From Hedera helix (lineage: Eukaryota; Streptophyta; Magnoliopsida; Apiales; Araliaceae), in NCBI GenBank assembly GCA_947179155.2, contig OX359273.1:46242523-46306522 (forward strand): DNA of 64,000 nt. Reading direction: 5' to 3'. Positions 24,401 to 36,139 of this stretch are shown one piece after another (position 1 is the first letter of the stretch; every line of letters starts with the position of its first letter). The translations under genes and the position numbers were made by a program. The notes below the pieces were generated by a model that saw nothing but the letters and a program-made list of their open reading frames with translations, did no database searches and was not told where the DNA came from.

Positions 24401-27400
24401 CATGTAATCTAATTTGCCTATCAAATATCACATGATTCTCTTAATTCCTCTCCAATGAGCAATTTTAGCGTTTGAGTGGTATCGACCAAGAACATGAATT
24501 GTAAATGCAATATTTGGTCGTGTGTACTGAACTGCATACATCAATTTTCTAATAGTTGTAGCATATGGAACACAAGACATTTTCAATTTCCTCGGGAGAG
24601 GTACGATAATGCTCAAGGCCAATAGCATCACTTTTTGCAATGGAAGTGTCAATAGGTCTGCAGTTGCTCATCTGGAATAATTCAAGGACCTTCTTAAGGT
24701 AAGTCTCTTGGGACAAACCAAGAAGCTTCCTTGATCGATCGAAAGATCTTTACTCCAAGAATATATGCTGCTTCTCCCATGTCCTTCATCTTAAAGTTAG
24801 AGGACAACTACCTTCTAGTGGCGACTATCATCTCCTTATCATTCCCAGCAAGTAGAACATCATCAACATACATTAAAAGGATAATAATCTTTCCATTAGA
24901 CCTTTTGAGATACACGTAATGGTCATCTTCGATCATCGTAAACCTATCATCAATGACTACTCAATGAAACTGAAGAAACAACTGTCTAGATGGTTGTTTT
25001 AAGCCATAAATGGAACGTCTGAGTTTGCAAACTTTCCGCTTAAAACCTTTTTCAATGTAGCCTCTTGGTTATTCCATGTATATCTCTTTGGCAAGTTCTC
25101 CATTGAGAAATGTCGTCTTTACGGTCATTTGGTATAATTCTAGGTCCAAATGTCCGACAATAGCTAATAAGAAATGGATTGAGGCAAACCTTATAATAGG
25201 TGAGAAAGTTTTCTCATAATCAATCCCTTCTTGCTAGGTATAACCCTTGGCTACTAAGCGAGTTTTATATATTTCAATGGAACCACTTGTCTTGCGTTTA
25301 ATTTTGAAAACCCATTTGTTTCCATCAACTTTTCGTCCAGACTCGAAATGACGAAAAACTACAATCTTTCAAGTGTCACAAAAATGACCTCTAATAGCTT
25401 ATGGAAAGCTCTCTATATTCTCTCTAATTTTCTGGAAAATAATGATCAGCTTCTTGTTGTTCACATATCCAAAAGGAAAGTCTCACATAAATAAAACCAA
25501 GAAGTAATATTAGTAATTATGTGATTTTATTTGTAACTCCTCAATAAAATCACCATAATCACATAATATGTAATTTCCATTGCTAATATGTAACTTTCAC
25601 TTAATTAGAGTGAATTGAAAGCTTTGTTTATTGACGCATGTTCGTTGTATTTAGACAATGAACATGTGGTTATATGCTGGGTATTTTCTATATGAATATA
25701 TGCATGCAAGTATACACAGTCAACAAGTAATAAAGTGATAAAGCAGAGTATCATTTCCACGGATAATTAAATAATAATAATTAGCAAACACTAATTTTAT
25801 ATCAACTTAATTTTATTTAAAAAATCGCAATTTAATTAATAAAATAAAACTAATTAAAATTAACAACTAAATTAAACTAATGAAAAGAATTAAGTCAAAT
25901 TAAAAATAGTTAATATTACAATTTCTCCCAATACTTCATTTAAATCTATTCACTCTCTTTTTAATTAATTAATTATATTAAATTGTTAACCGAAAATTCT
26001 TTATAGTATTTATACGCATCTTCCAATGACATATAAATAAATCCTTCTAAATCTGACCTTAAGGCAACAAAACTAGAGAAGAACGTTCTAATTAATTAAA
26101 TCACTATATTCCTATGTGAAATATGTTAATTAGAATATTAAGCTCAGATTCTTTTTATGGCTACAAAAGATATATAGGTATATTCATATCCTATATACTA
26201 ATCATATAAAACCCTCTCAGATTTTATGAACAGATGCTATCATATTTAGATTTAAATCTATACTCTATCTTTCAATTTTGTCTAAACTAATCCCAATTAA
26301 TTACTGCAGTTAATTAATTATATGAATGCCCAAAATATGATAAACAATCTATATATAATCATCACTAATTAAAAAGAAAACAAATTAAATTAAACTATGC
26401 ATTGGGTTCAATTGTAATCTCAATATAAAATTAGTTCATAACTAAATAATAAATTATCCACAAATAATTCAACATCTCAAAATTACAAAAATAAAAGTAA
26501 AAGAAAAGAAATCAAATTTGTGGTTTGATATCCGTCTGTCACTCGGATCACAGTCTCCAATTCCCAAGCTCCGCCTTCAATTATTGAATCATTCGCGTTA
26601 AATATTTGCTTCTAATTCTATCCCTAAACTACTATAATATAATATTATGTTCTAAAACTATGTTAATGATCTGTTAATGTTCTGTTAATGTCCTGAATAT
26701 AAGAGCTACATAGTGTATTTATAAGAGTACAATTATTCTCCTAAGCTAATGTGGAATTAGAATCCAATTAAAACTCAAAAAGGCTGAAAATCCCGATCTG
26801 GTACAATTTCCGCGTCGGCCAAACATGCCCTAACGCGGCGTTGACCAAAGTCAATGCGCGCTGCTAAACCAGCCTAGGCCGCGCATGGCGCCTCGCTCAA
26901 TTTGTTGCTTCGGAAACGACGCCGTGTGAGCCACTTGTTGTTGATTCTGATCGTCCGCGCATTGCGCGGTTTCTGTTCATGTCCCACACGCCAAATGGCA
27001 TTGTACTCTTGTGCTGCTGATTTACTCCTCGCGCGCATGATGCACTTGTCGCCCTTGCTGGATATTTAAGAGATTGCCACCGCCCCTTTATTTACAACTA
27101 TGACATTCGCGAAAATTACAAAATTGTCATTCTACTTTTAATTCATACAAAATAAAATATAAAATGATTAAAAATAATATAAAAATACTAAAAATAATAA
27201 TAATGCGTAAAATTAAATAAATTACCTAAAATCAATTAAAATACTTAAAGACTAACAAATAATTAAGCCTAAAAATATCTAATAAATAGGTATAAAATCT
27301 CATTATCAAATACTCCCAAACTTAACTCTTTGTTTGCCCTCAAACAAAACAAAACAAAAATAAAACTAAAACTATGTTAACTAAACCAAAATTACTCAAG

Positions 27401-30400
27401 CAATGAATCAACGTGAATTTTAAATTTGGCCTCAAAGACTTTTTAAATGATAACTCAAAGAAAATTTCAAAATCATGCAATGTCATAAATTCCAACATAT
27501 TTATTAATGGTATTTTACTCAAGAACCTTCGTGTGTGTGTGAATCCAAATATATCAAACTAATTAAAACTCAAATAAATTTATGCAATTAAAATCCTCGT
27601 AAAAGATATTACACAATAAAAGAATTACAAATTAAAACTCTATAAACTTACTTTTTCACATCTTTCAGCTAATAAACAGGCAAAATATAACTAGAAGATC
27701 AAGAGGTTTTAACGCATTAAACACACTAGGATCATTATTTGCATCAACTACATAATTTCCCAAATATTTAACTAAAATAGGTGGCCTTCCTTTTTTAGTT
27801 TTCTTTCCATTTTCTTTCTTTTCTTTCATAGGTGAGTGCATTTTATGCTCTATCTCCCCTATTTTTTTGTTCAATACGAGTGCGTTTTACGCTCCATCTC
27901 GTTTTTGCATGTTTTTTGAGTGAATGCGTTTTACGCTTCATTTCAACTCACCACAATTTTTTTCAATTCAATTTAACTTGTGAAACTCAATATTAAATAA
28001 TCCTAAAAAAATTATCTAAATCATCTCTCCTAAATTATAATCCGCCTAATATTTCGCTTTAAATTATGATCAAATAAGATATAGAGTTCATAAATATCTA
28101 TCATAAGCAATTAACGATATAAACTTTTTCTAAGCCAAAACTGACTTCAACACAAATGGATATGTGCTTTAAAATTTAAATGATCTTAAATAAAATAATA
28201 ACCCATAAATAGCCAAAATTTAGACTAACAAAAATTTATCAATTTTTCAAAAGTTCTTAAATAAAAACCAAAATTTTTATCATTGACAAAAAATTTAAAT
28301 TCAATTAATTCATCGCTTTAGAGATTCAACCTAAAAACTAAGTTACCTCATTTTCGTAGGAAACACGGTTGCCCTTAGCATGTGTAATAAGCTTTTAAAT
28401 CTCATGGTTACCCCAAGTGAACGAGTTGTGTCTCGTGAGGGTTTGCAGTGAATTTAACCACAAAATTCCTAAATAAATTAAAATAAATCCTAAAAAGTTA
28501 AAAAAAATCTTTCAAAATTTACCTCACACTCCCAAACTTAAAACCGACATTGTCCTCAATGTATAACATAAAGAAAAGTAAGATCAAGGGACTTCCCTGA
28601 ATATGTAGCTTTTTTCTCCTCATCTGCTAAGTCTGGACTGCATTGAATAAATCTGAAACAAAATAAAAATAAATTATTAAAATAAATAAATAAAAAAATT
28701 AAAAAAACTAAATTTTACTACTAAAATTAAAATCTACAAAAAAAAAAAAAAAAAAAAAAAATTGGGTTGTCTCCCAATAAGCGCTTGTTTTAAAGTCTCA
28801 GCCTAACTACTCATTTTTCTCTCAATCAGGCTCAATCGCAAAATTTATCTTTTCATGCATCCTCCTCCTTGTCTTTTCTTTAATTTTCATGGCATTCTTC
28901 CAAAATTGCGAACCACCCTCAAACTTGAATTCATCCGAATTATATTCTTTAACAAAGTTAACCCGATAGTATTCCTCAAACTTTTGAAAAATTTGCACGG
29001 AAGACACAATCGGATTTTTCTTAATACCATTCAAACTCACCACTTGACCATCTTCATCCTTCTCTTCCTCTTCCCAAACCTTGTTCCTCTTTTTTTCAGC
29101 CTCATCATTATCTTCATCATCCGAACGAGACCTCTTAAGATTTGCTTTTTTAGCCATTTATAACTCCTTGTCATTTTCTAATGTATTTGCCTCACACAAC
29201 TCTTTAACTTCCTCCTCAAAATTTATCTCTCTATTGCTAGGTAAAGTTTTGTGAAGGCAATTGTTAATTAGATTGGCAAGTTGTTCCCTTCGAATCTAAT
29301 CATCTTCCCTTTGAATCTCCCACTCTCGCATTAATTCTTCATGGCGTTAAATACTTATATCGTTATACTCTGTAATCCTCGCGAGAATTTCCTCAAAAGT
29401 TAATTTTTTCTCTTGTTGCGGTGGAGGTTGTTGATACGAGAATTCGTAAAATTGAGGTAGATACGAAAATTCTGACGGACATGATTGTTTTGAATCAAAA
29501 TATTGTGCTTGATTGTAGTCCCATGAACAATTCGGATGATTCTGCCAACCTGGATGATAGTAGTTTGGGGTGTAATTAGGCTGCTGCTAATAGTAAGTAT
29601 TCTGAATGGATTAGCTTCCAAGAGCGTTAATTTTTCTTTCAAGCTCCGCAAACTGTGCATTTCATTGGTCAACTATTTTTGCCACACTTGGTGAAATCAA
29701 CCTATCAAAAAACCATTAATAATTAAATGCAGCCATTGTACCTGAAAATAAAAATAAAATAAAATAAAAATATATAAGTTTAAATTAAAACTAATTTGAC
29801 TAAAATTAATATTGGGTATTTTTTATATAAATATATGCGTGCAAGTATACATGGTCAACAAGTAATAAATTGATAAAGTAGAGTATCGTTCCCACAGAGA
29901 ATTAAATAATAATAATTACTAAACACTAATTTTATATCAACTTAATTTTATTTAAACAATCGCAATTTAATTAATAAAATAAAACTAATTAAAATTAACA
30001 ACTAAATTAAACTAATGAAAAGAATTAAGTCAAATTAAAAATAGTTAATATTACAATTTCTCTCAATACTTCATTTAAATCTCTTCACTCTCTTTTTAAT
30101 TAATTAATTATATTAAATTGTTAACCGAAAATTCTTTATAGTATTTATACGCATCTTCCAATGACATATAAACAAATCCTTATAAATCTGATCCTAAGGC
30201 AACAAAACTAGAGAGGAACGTTCTAATTCATTAAATCACTATATTCCTATGTGAAATATGTTAATTAGAATATTAAGCTCAGATTCTCTTTATGGCTGCA
30301 AAAGATATATAGGTATATTCCTATCCTATATACTAATCATATAAAATCCTCTTAGATTTTTTGAACAGATACTATCATATTCAAATCTAAATCTATACTC

Positions 30401-33400
30401 CAACTTTCAATTTTGTATAAACTAATCCCAATTAATTACTGCAGTTAATTAATTATATGAATGCCCAAAATATAATAAAAATCCATATATAATCATCACT
30501 AATTAAAAAGAAAACAAATTAAATTAAACTATGTATTGGGTTCAATTGTAATCTCAATATAAAATTAGTTCATAACTAAATAATAAATTATCCACAAATA
30601 ATTCAACATCTCAAAATTACAAAAATAAAAGTAAAAGAAAAGAAATCAAATCTGTGGTTTGATATCCATCTGTTATTCGGATCACAGTCTCCAATTCCCA
30701 AGCTCCGCCTTCAATTATTGAATCATTCGCGTTGAATATTTGCTTATAATTCTACCCCTAAACTACTCTAATATAATATTCTGCTCTAAAACTATGTTAA
30801 TGATCTGTTAATGTTCTGTTAATGTCCTGAATATAAGAGCTACATAGTGTATTTATAGGAGTACAATAATACTCCTAAGCTAATGTGGAATTAGAATACA
30901 ATTAAAACTCAAAAAGGTTGAAAATCCCGATCTGGTACAATTTTTGTGTTGGCCAAACAAGCCCTAATGCGGCATTGACCAAAGTCAATGCGCACTGCTG
31001 AACCAGCCTAGGCCGTGCATGGCGCCCTGCTCAATTTGCTGCTCCAGAAATGACGCTGTGTGAGCCACTTGTTGCTGATTCTGATTGTCCGCGCATTGCG
31101 CGGTTTCTGTTCATGCCCCACACGGCAAACGGCGTCGTATTCTTGTGCTGCTGATTTACTCCTCGCGCGTATGGCGCGCTTGTCGCCCTTGCTAAATATT
31201 TACGAGATTGCCACCGCCCCTTTATTTACAGTTATGCTATTCGCGGAAATTACAAAATTGTCATTCCACTTTTAATTCCTACAAAATAAAATATAAAATG
31301 ATTAAAAATAAATAAAAATAATATAAAAATACTAAAAATAATAATAATGCATAAAATTAAATAAATTACCTAAAATCAATTAAAATACTTAAAAACTAAC
31401 AAATAATTAAGCCTAAAAATATCTAATAAATAGGTATAAAATCTCATTATCATTATACCCACTAGGTCGACCGCTCCTTGGGCACTCCGGTTGTTCAGGT
31501 CCACTAACCAATAGTAATTGAAGTCGAAGTGAAAAGTCCAAAATTTTTAGCTTACAATTTTGGGACAAAAAGGTGTTGTGTCAGAATGTGATATAGGTTG
31601 CAATTGCCCCTCTTTGTCTGGTGATGGAAAATGCAACACATGGAAGGTTGTTGGAGTTTGGGCAGGTTTTGAACCAATGGGGTTCCTAAGAAAGACAGTA
31701 CTCAATCCGTTCCAAATTATATGATTAATATTGACTTTTGAAAAGTCAATTTCAAATATTTTCAAACTCAAAATTGAGTTAAATTCATTCAATTTATGTC
31801 AAGACAATTATGAATATTAAACTAACTAAAAAGTACTACTAGTTATAAAATTTATTATTTTGAAAATTTAAATGAATCATGTCAATTTTAAATTTGAAAA
31901 TGTCTCAAATTGACTTTTAGAAAGTCAATAGTGATCTTATAATTTGGAACGGAGGAAGTATTTATTTCCCCCCTTTTTTTTCCAATATATGCAATAGGTA
32001 GCTAATACATGAAAAACTAAAATATTTTTGCATACAGCTGTACAGTGTTAGGACTTAGAAGACTTAAAAAACATTATATTAGCCTTTCTATTTAATTGAA
32101 TATTCATTGCTGAATTACACTAATTGCATTTCTGCAAAGTTCTAGGATGAATTCACCAATTCTAAATAGAACTTTCAATTAGCATGTTGCATTCACAGGA
32201 AAGTCGAACTTTTATCAATGAGATGTGAGGTTTAGTGAATTTTTAATTTTTAAACTTGTTGCTACTTGTGTTTATTAAAACCCTTAAGGTAGTGATCATT
32301 GAAAACAAATTAAGTTTTCAGTACTTAAAAAAGGCTTATTAAACAACCTTAAAGATAATTGACTTGCACGTTCCATTTTGAAAGTAAAGGTGCAGTCACC
32401 TATACTTACATTATTGGAGGTGTTAAGCTCTGTTGGTCTGTTCATTGATTAATTATAGGCATTTGCAAAGTATAAAGTCACCCACATTAATAATGGTTCC
32501 CATTTGTCTTATTTCAGATGCTTAAGCAAGAGGAGTCTTCTTTTTTGAACATTTTGAAGGGAGCAAATTCTATTCTGCCTCAAGTAGTTCTTGCTAGTAC
32601 AGTTTTGGCTCTTATCTATCCACCTTCCTTCACATGGTTCACCAACAGGTTCTTTAAAAATATTTAAAATAGTCTACATATGCAATGGGAGGATAAGCAG
32701 GTGCCTCCTGCTTGCTTGATTCATATAGAAGGTCCTCTAAAATGGTGAATTGGGAGACAAAATTGCTGAGATGCACTGTGATATAGGCTTCTAACTTCAC
32801 TTCTCCCAACAAATGTAGTTCGAAAATATGTCCCTAGATATAGTCTTTTAGGATTCTACATCATTCTTATTTGTAGTTTTTTTTTAAGTTCTGGTATTTT
32901 GTTTCATCAGGAGTTGGTTAATCTACAAGATATCAAATGTTAAACACAGGAAATTTGGACACTTTTCATCTCAGACATTTAAAGTGATTGAACTAGTTAT
33001 CTTCCTTCAGTTAGAGACTTCATACTTCTTTCATCCTTTTGTTTCTTGAGTTTATGGTATTTTGTTTCACCAGAAGTTTGTACGACTAGAAATCAGTATG
33101 TCTTACTAAGGAAATTTTGAAACTTTTGAGTTTATCTCATACATATTTAAAATGATTGGACTTGTTAACTTCCTTCAATTAGAGGTTTCATACTTACTGT
33201 GAGGGCAATGCTTTCTTATTTGTCTGTAGGCAGATTCTGAGTGAAGACAGATGCGTGATGTGCTAAATTTTGTTCTGAGACAGATCCTATGAGTCTATAT
33301 TTCATTAGTTAAATGGTGACATAATACCAAGAAGTGCAGAATAATTATTCTGCCTCACTTGAATTTAGTAATTCTGTTACTTTATTTTTTAATTTTGAAG

Positions 33401-35784
33401 GTCTGAAATATATCCTGTAGACTGAGACCTTGTAGGCAAAAAAACGAAATTAGTTTGATAACACGAATACCCTAAACAAAAGGTCCTGGAATTTGATGCA
33501 CAATATACTTGCAGTCCCACAGATTTGCCTTGATGCAAATATAACACAATATGCTCATAGAGGTGGTGTTAAAGCTGAAAGAGTGGATTTGCACCATTTT
33601 TTTTTCACAATTTTTTTTACATAATCTCATTAAATTGATTCCCACCCTGCAGAAAGAATATATATGGCTCTTAATTTTTATATTTGGATTGCTTTCAGGT
33701 ACTTTGCTCCAGCATTGGGTTTCTTGATGTTTGCAGTTGGAATTAATTCAAGTGGAAAAGATTTTCTAGATGCATTCAACAGGCCAGCTGTTATTGTTGC
33801 TGGTTATGTTGGCCAGTTTGTTCTGAAGCCTTTCCTTGGATATTTATTCGGAACAATTTCTATGACAATATTTGGTCTCCCAACTTCTTTAGGTTAGGAC
33901 CTGTTCTTATTTTTATTCTTTTTAGTGAGAAGTAGCTATTTTTTTCAGTTGGCTCGCAACGCCTGACAAAACCCTCCTCCTTTATCCTGCCTTGGGACAG
34001 GCTATGTAAGATAGCATTGCAGAACTTTTATTTCTTTTAATAAATAATGCAAATTGGCGGGAATAATGTGTACTAAATTCTTCAAATATATGAATCAGGT
34101 GCCGGGATCTTGTTGACTTCTTGTGTTAGTGGTGCCCAGCTCTCAAATTATGCTACATTTCTAACAGATCCGCAAATGGCTCCTCTTAGCATTGTAATGA
34201 CATCTTTATCTACTGCTACTGCGGTTTTTGTCACTCCAATCTTATCAGTGTTGCTAATTGGGAAAAGATTGCCTATTGATGTAAAAGGAATGGTAGCCAG
34301 TATAATGCAGATTGTTGTTGCACCTATTGTGGCTGGGTTGCTCTTGAATAGGTGATGATTTGATTTAAACAGATCTCTTGAACATGATAACCATAATTAA
34401 GTTTTTCCATATAAAATTTGTATCTACAGGTTCTTTCCCAAAGTTTGTGGTGCTATCCGGCCTCTTCTGCCTCCACTTTCTGTATTGGTGACTGCTCTAT
34501 GTTGTGGAGCTCCACTTGCTCTTAATGTTGACTCTGTTATGTCTCCCTTTGGAATATCCACTTTGTTGCTTGTTACTGCATTTCATTTGTCAGCATTTAT
34601 TTCTGGTTATTTCCTATCTGGCATTGTCTTCCACGAAGTACCAGATTTGAAACCACTGCAAAGAACATTATCATATGAGACAGGTTGTTAAACTGTTCCA
34701 TAGCACAATAAACAATGATTATGTTGAAGCTATTTGATTGACCCTCACCCGGCCTTCTGCTTCCTCTTATTTTTTGCAGGTATGCAGAGCAGTCTTCTTG
34801 CTCTTGCACTTGCAAATAGATTCTTCGAAGATCCACTTGTGGGTGTGCCTCCCGCAATATCTGTAAGTCAATGATTTGGCTTATGTATACATATTGAATT
34901 TGTGATACTGTTGTTGCAATGATCTATAAAGAATCTGGGGCAGAACTTGTCTCCTTTGTCTGACTGAGTTCCTGCCAGGATATTATTGATTTTACATTTA
35001 ATTTTCATGATTTCATATTGAAGATAATGGCTTCATCTTGCTTTTCAATTTAAGGAGAGTGATTTATGTAGGTTTAAGTTGTCCAGGTATATGGTGGTCA
35101 CATTACTTGAAATTTAATTATCATCATCGCTGATAGGTTGAACTTGTTTCTAAATTATGTAATGCATATTGGATCAGCTACTGTCTCTATGTCTTGGGGA
35201 ATCCAGGAATGACATTGCGCAAAAAGGTAAGACTCAGAAATTTTGAATTAAGATATACCAATAGATAGAGCAGAACACGAGACACGTAACTCTGAGGTGT
35301 GATGAGGCTATAGTTAAATTTAAGTGTATTTTGAAGAAGTGCATTAGGAGAATCCGAACTTGCTCTGTGTGCGCTATATTTTATTTCTTTGTTGGATCAT
35401 GGGACTTAAGACGGTGGACATGCATGAAGACTTCAGTCACATTGCGGTTGAAGGAAAAAGGAGAAAGGGAATTCATGGTGATCATACATCGGTTCTTGAA
35501 AACTTCCTGAATTCATTGAATATAACTGATATCTAAATGCTTTATATTGGTTAAGCCATACTCTTTCAGATTACTGGTTGCATACACGAATGGTAAATGT
35601 TATAGCCTTTGGTAATTGATGCTCGTCAATATTATGAAATTGGCAATGAATCTCAGGTATGAACTAATGTCAAGACAATTTGAAAGCTAACCACCACTTT
35701 TTCTGCTGCTTGCAGGTTGTTATCATGTCATTGATGGGTTTCTCTCTCGTCATGTTGTGGGCTAAGAAAAAGGAACAAATGTAA
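21225..35784 (+). CDS. BASS6: Plastid BASS-family sodium/metabolite cotransporter (BASS5/6 type)
   Basis: Eight exons join in phase to 401 aa: 21225-21345, 21630-21730, 32518-32648, 33699-33892, 34099-34351, 34430-34683, 34780-34862 and 35716-35784. The first 70-odd residues are Ser/Arg/Lys/His-rich with few acids, like a chloroplast transit peptide. The rest is a multi-pass membrane protein of the bile acid:sodium symporter family. Landmarks are YPPSFTWF, FAVGINSSGKDF, TSCVSGAQLSNYATFLTDP (about 189-207), CCGAPLALNVDS (about 291-302), SYETGMQSSLLALALANRFF and PPAISVVIMSLMGFS. These match BASS5/BASS6; BASS6 of Arabidopsis is known as a glycolate exporter of the chloroplast envelope in photorespiration. 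BASS5 specialised for Brassicaceae glucosinolate chain elongation, so BASS6 is the likelier equivalent. Exon 1 could instead end at 21387 (same phase, 14 extra residues). Intron 2 is 10.8 kb, filled with transposons. Confidence 0.92.
21428..21488. repeat. (AT)n microsatellite in BASS intron 1
   Basis: About 60 bp of AT dinucleotides inside the short first intron (21346-21629), between the proposed exon 1 donor and the exon 2 acceptor. Confidence 0.9.
25675..27308 (-). repeat. LTR of nested element (3' LTR in element orientation)
   Basis: Terminal repeat matching 29810-31452 over its full length with scattered substitutions. It includes a GC-rich island at about 26805-27060 that contrasts with the AT-rich remainder. 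The outer flank is TTATA. Confidence 0.85.
28822..29157 (-). CDS. Charged gag-region ORF of the nested element
   Basis: A 111-residue frame starts MAKKANLKRSRSDDEDNDEA and continues with an acidic EEEEKDEDG stretch and a basic C-terminal part. It lies between the gag-like segment and the Gypsy 3' motifs of the non-autonomous element. I do not recognise a domain. It may be a remnant of the gag-pol junction or an element-specific ORF. Expression is unlikely. Confidence 0.35.
   Translation of the reverse strand: MAKKANLKRSRSDDEDNDEAEKKRNKVWEEEEKDEDGQVVSLNGIKKNPIVSSVQIFQKFEEYYRVNFVKEYNSDEFKFEGGSQFWKNAMKIKEKTRRRMHEKINFAIEPD
29810..31452 (-). repeat. LTR of nested element (5' LTR in element orientation)
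   Basis: Second copy of the 1.64-kb repeat, ending CTCATTATCA next to the TTATA target duplication. In the first 200 bp I count roughly 17 differences from the other LTR, while later parts look closer. The insertion is therefore not recent. Confidence 0.85.
31701..31958. mobile_element. Stowaway-type MITE (Tc1/Mariner)
   Basis: A 258-bp element flanked by TA on both sides (31699-31700 and 31959-31960). The left end reads CTCAATCCGTTCCAAATTAT and the right end ATAATTTGGAACGGAGGAAG, inverted copies typical of plant Stowaway MITEs. Internal blocks TTGACTTTTGAAAAGTCAA and TTGACTTTTAGAAAGTCAA are subterminal. It lies in BASS intron 2. A decayed relative is at 53679-53920. Confidence 0.85.
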
Positions 35785-36139
35785 TGCCTAATGCTCGAAG
35801 GGAGATTGAAATTGATTTGTTTTTCCTTGTGGCATGAAGCAAATTCATATTAAAACCATTCTTTTGAAAGAGTTATATGATTTCAATTCAAGGCCTTAAA
35901 ATGTCTCAGGTTCAAAATATTTGATTTTAGTAAAAACAAATATAATTATTATAAGCAACACAAGTTCTCAGGTTTGACGTGTTCACACACACACACACAC
36001 AAACACACACATATATATATATATGAGAAATGATTCAGGTTTAAAATTGAATCAAAGTATTTATCCATTCAACCCAATCCTGTTATTTCTTTATTAGATT
36101 CGAAGGCTCAAATAAAAGGATATTATATAACATTTATGT

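Larger units (their letters stand above)
25675..31452 (-). mobile_element. Non-autonomous Ty3/Gypsy-like (LARD-type) LTR element, nested in the Copia remnant
   Basis: Two long direct repeats, 25675-27308 (1,634 bp) and 29810-31452 (1,643 bp), flank a 2.5-kb interior. On the + strand the left LTR begins TGCTGGGTATT and the repeats end CTCATTATCA, so termini are TG...CA. The flanks 25670-25674 and 31453-31457 are both TTATA, a 5-bp target duplication, and the Copia repeat continues across the insertion. The orientation is minus: AAGTTTGGGAGTATT lies just upstream of the minus-strand 3' LTR as a polypurine tract. The interior holds a gag-like segment (YYHPGWQNHPNCSW, near 29550), a highly charged ORF (29157-28822) and Gypsy-type 3' motifs near 28790-28760 and 28545-28525. 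No protease, RT, RNase H or integrase was seen, so it needed an autonomous partner. No primer-binding site was recognised. Confidence 0.8.
22186..31513 (-). mobile_element. Decayed Ty1/Copia retrotransposon, interrupted by a nested LTR element
   Basis: Minus-strand Copia coding remnants lie at about 25355-23929. Reverse transcriptase is recognisable from NKWVFKIKRK, RLVAKGY, RSIYGLKQPS and YVDDVLLAG. RNase H carries TTESEF and NPKYHGKTKHIDL, followed by the Copia tail near DDLLMKP. Several in-frame stops and frame changes make it inactive. Gag, protease and integrase are absent: a repeat block sits directly against the start of RT, so the 5' half was deleted. That block (25361-25674, continuing at 31453-31513) is a second copy of 22186-22540 in the same orientation, probably LTR remnants, although full LTR borders could not be defined. 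The region 22541-23928 is 3' non-coding or LTR sequence with no gene. Confidence 0.75.

Noticed and set aside
22186..25674. Calling 22186-22540 and 25361-25674 a complete LTR pair
   Set aside because: The right copy abuts RT directly and neither copy has clear TG/CA borders or a target duplication, so I call them only probable LTR remnants.
29780..29809. Primer-binding site next to the 5' LTR of the nested element
   Set aside because: No TGG-starting tRNA complement is visible after the minus-strand LTR end.
31547..31792. Minus strand ORF of 81 codons
   Set aside because: Half of it is the Stowaway MITE; no family resemblance.
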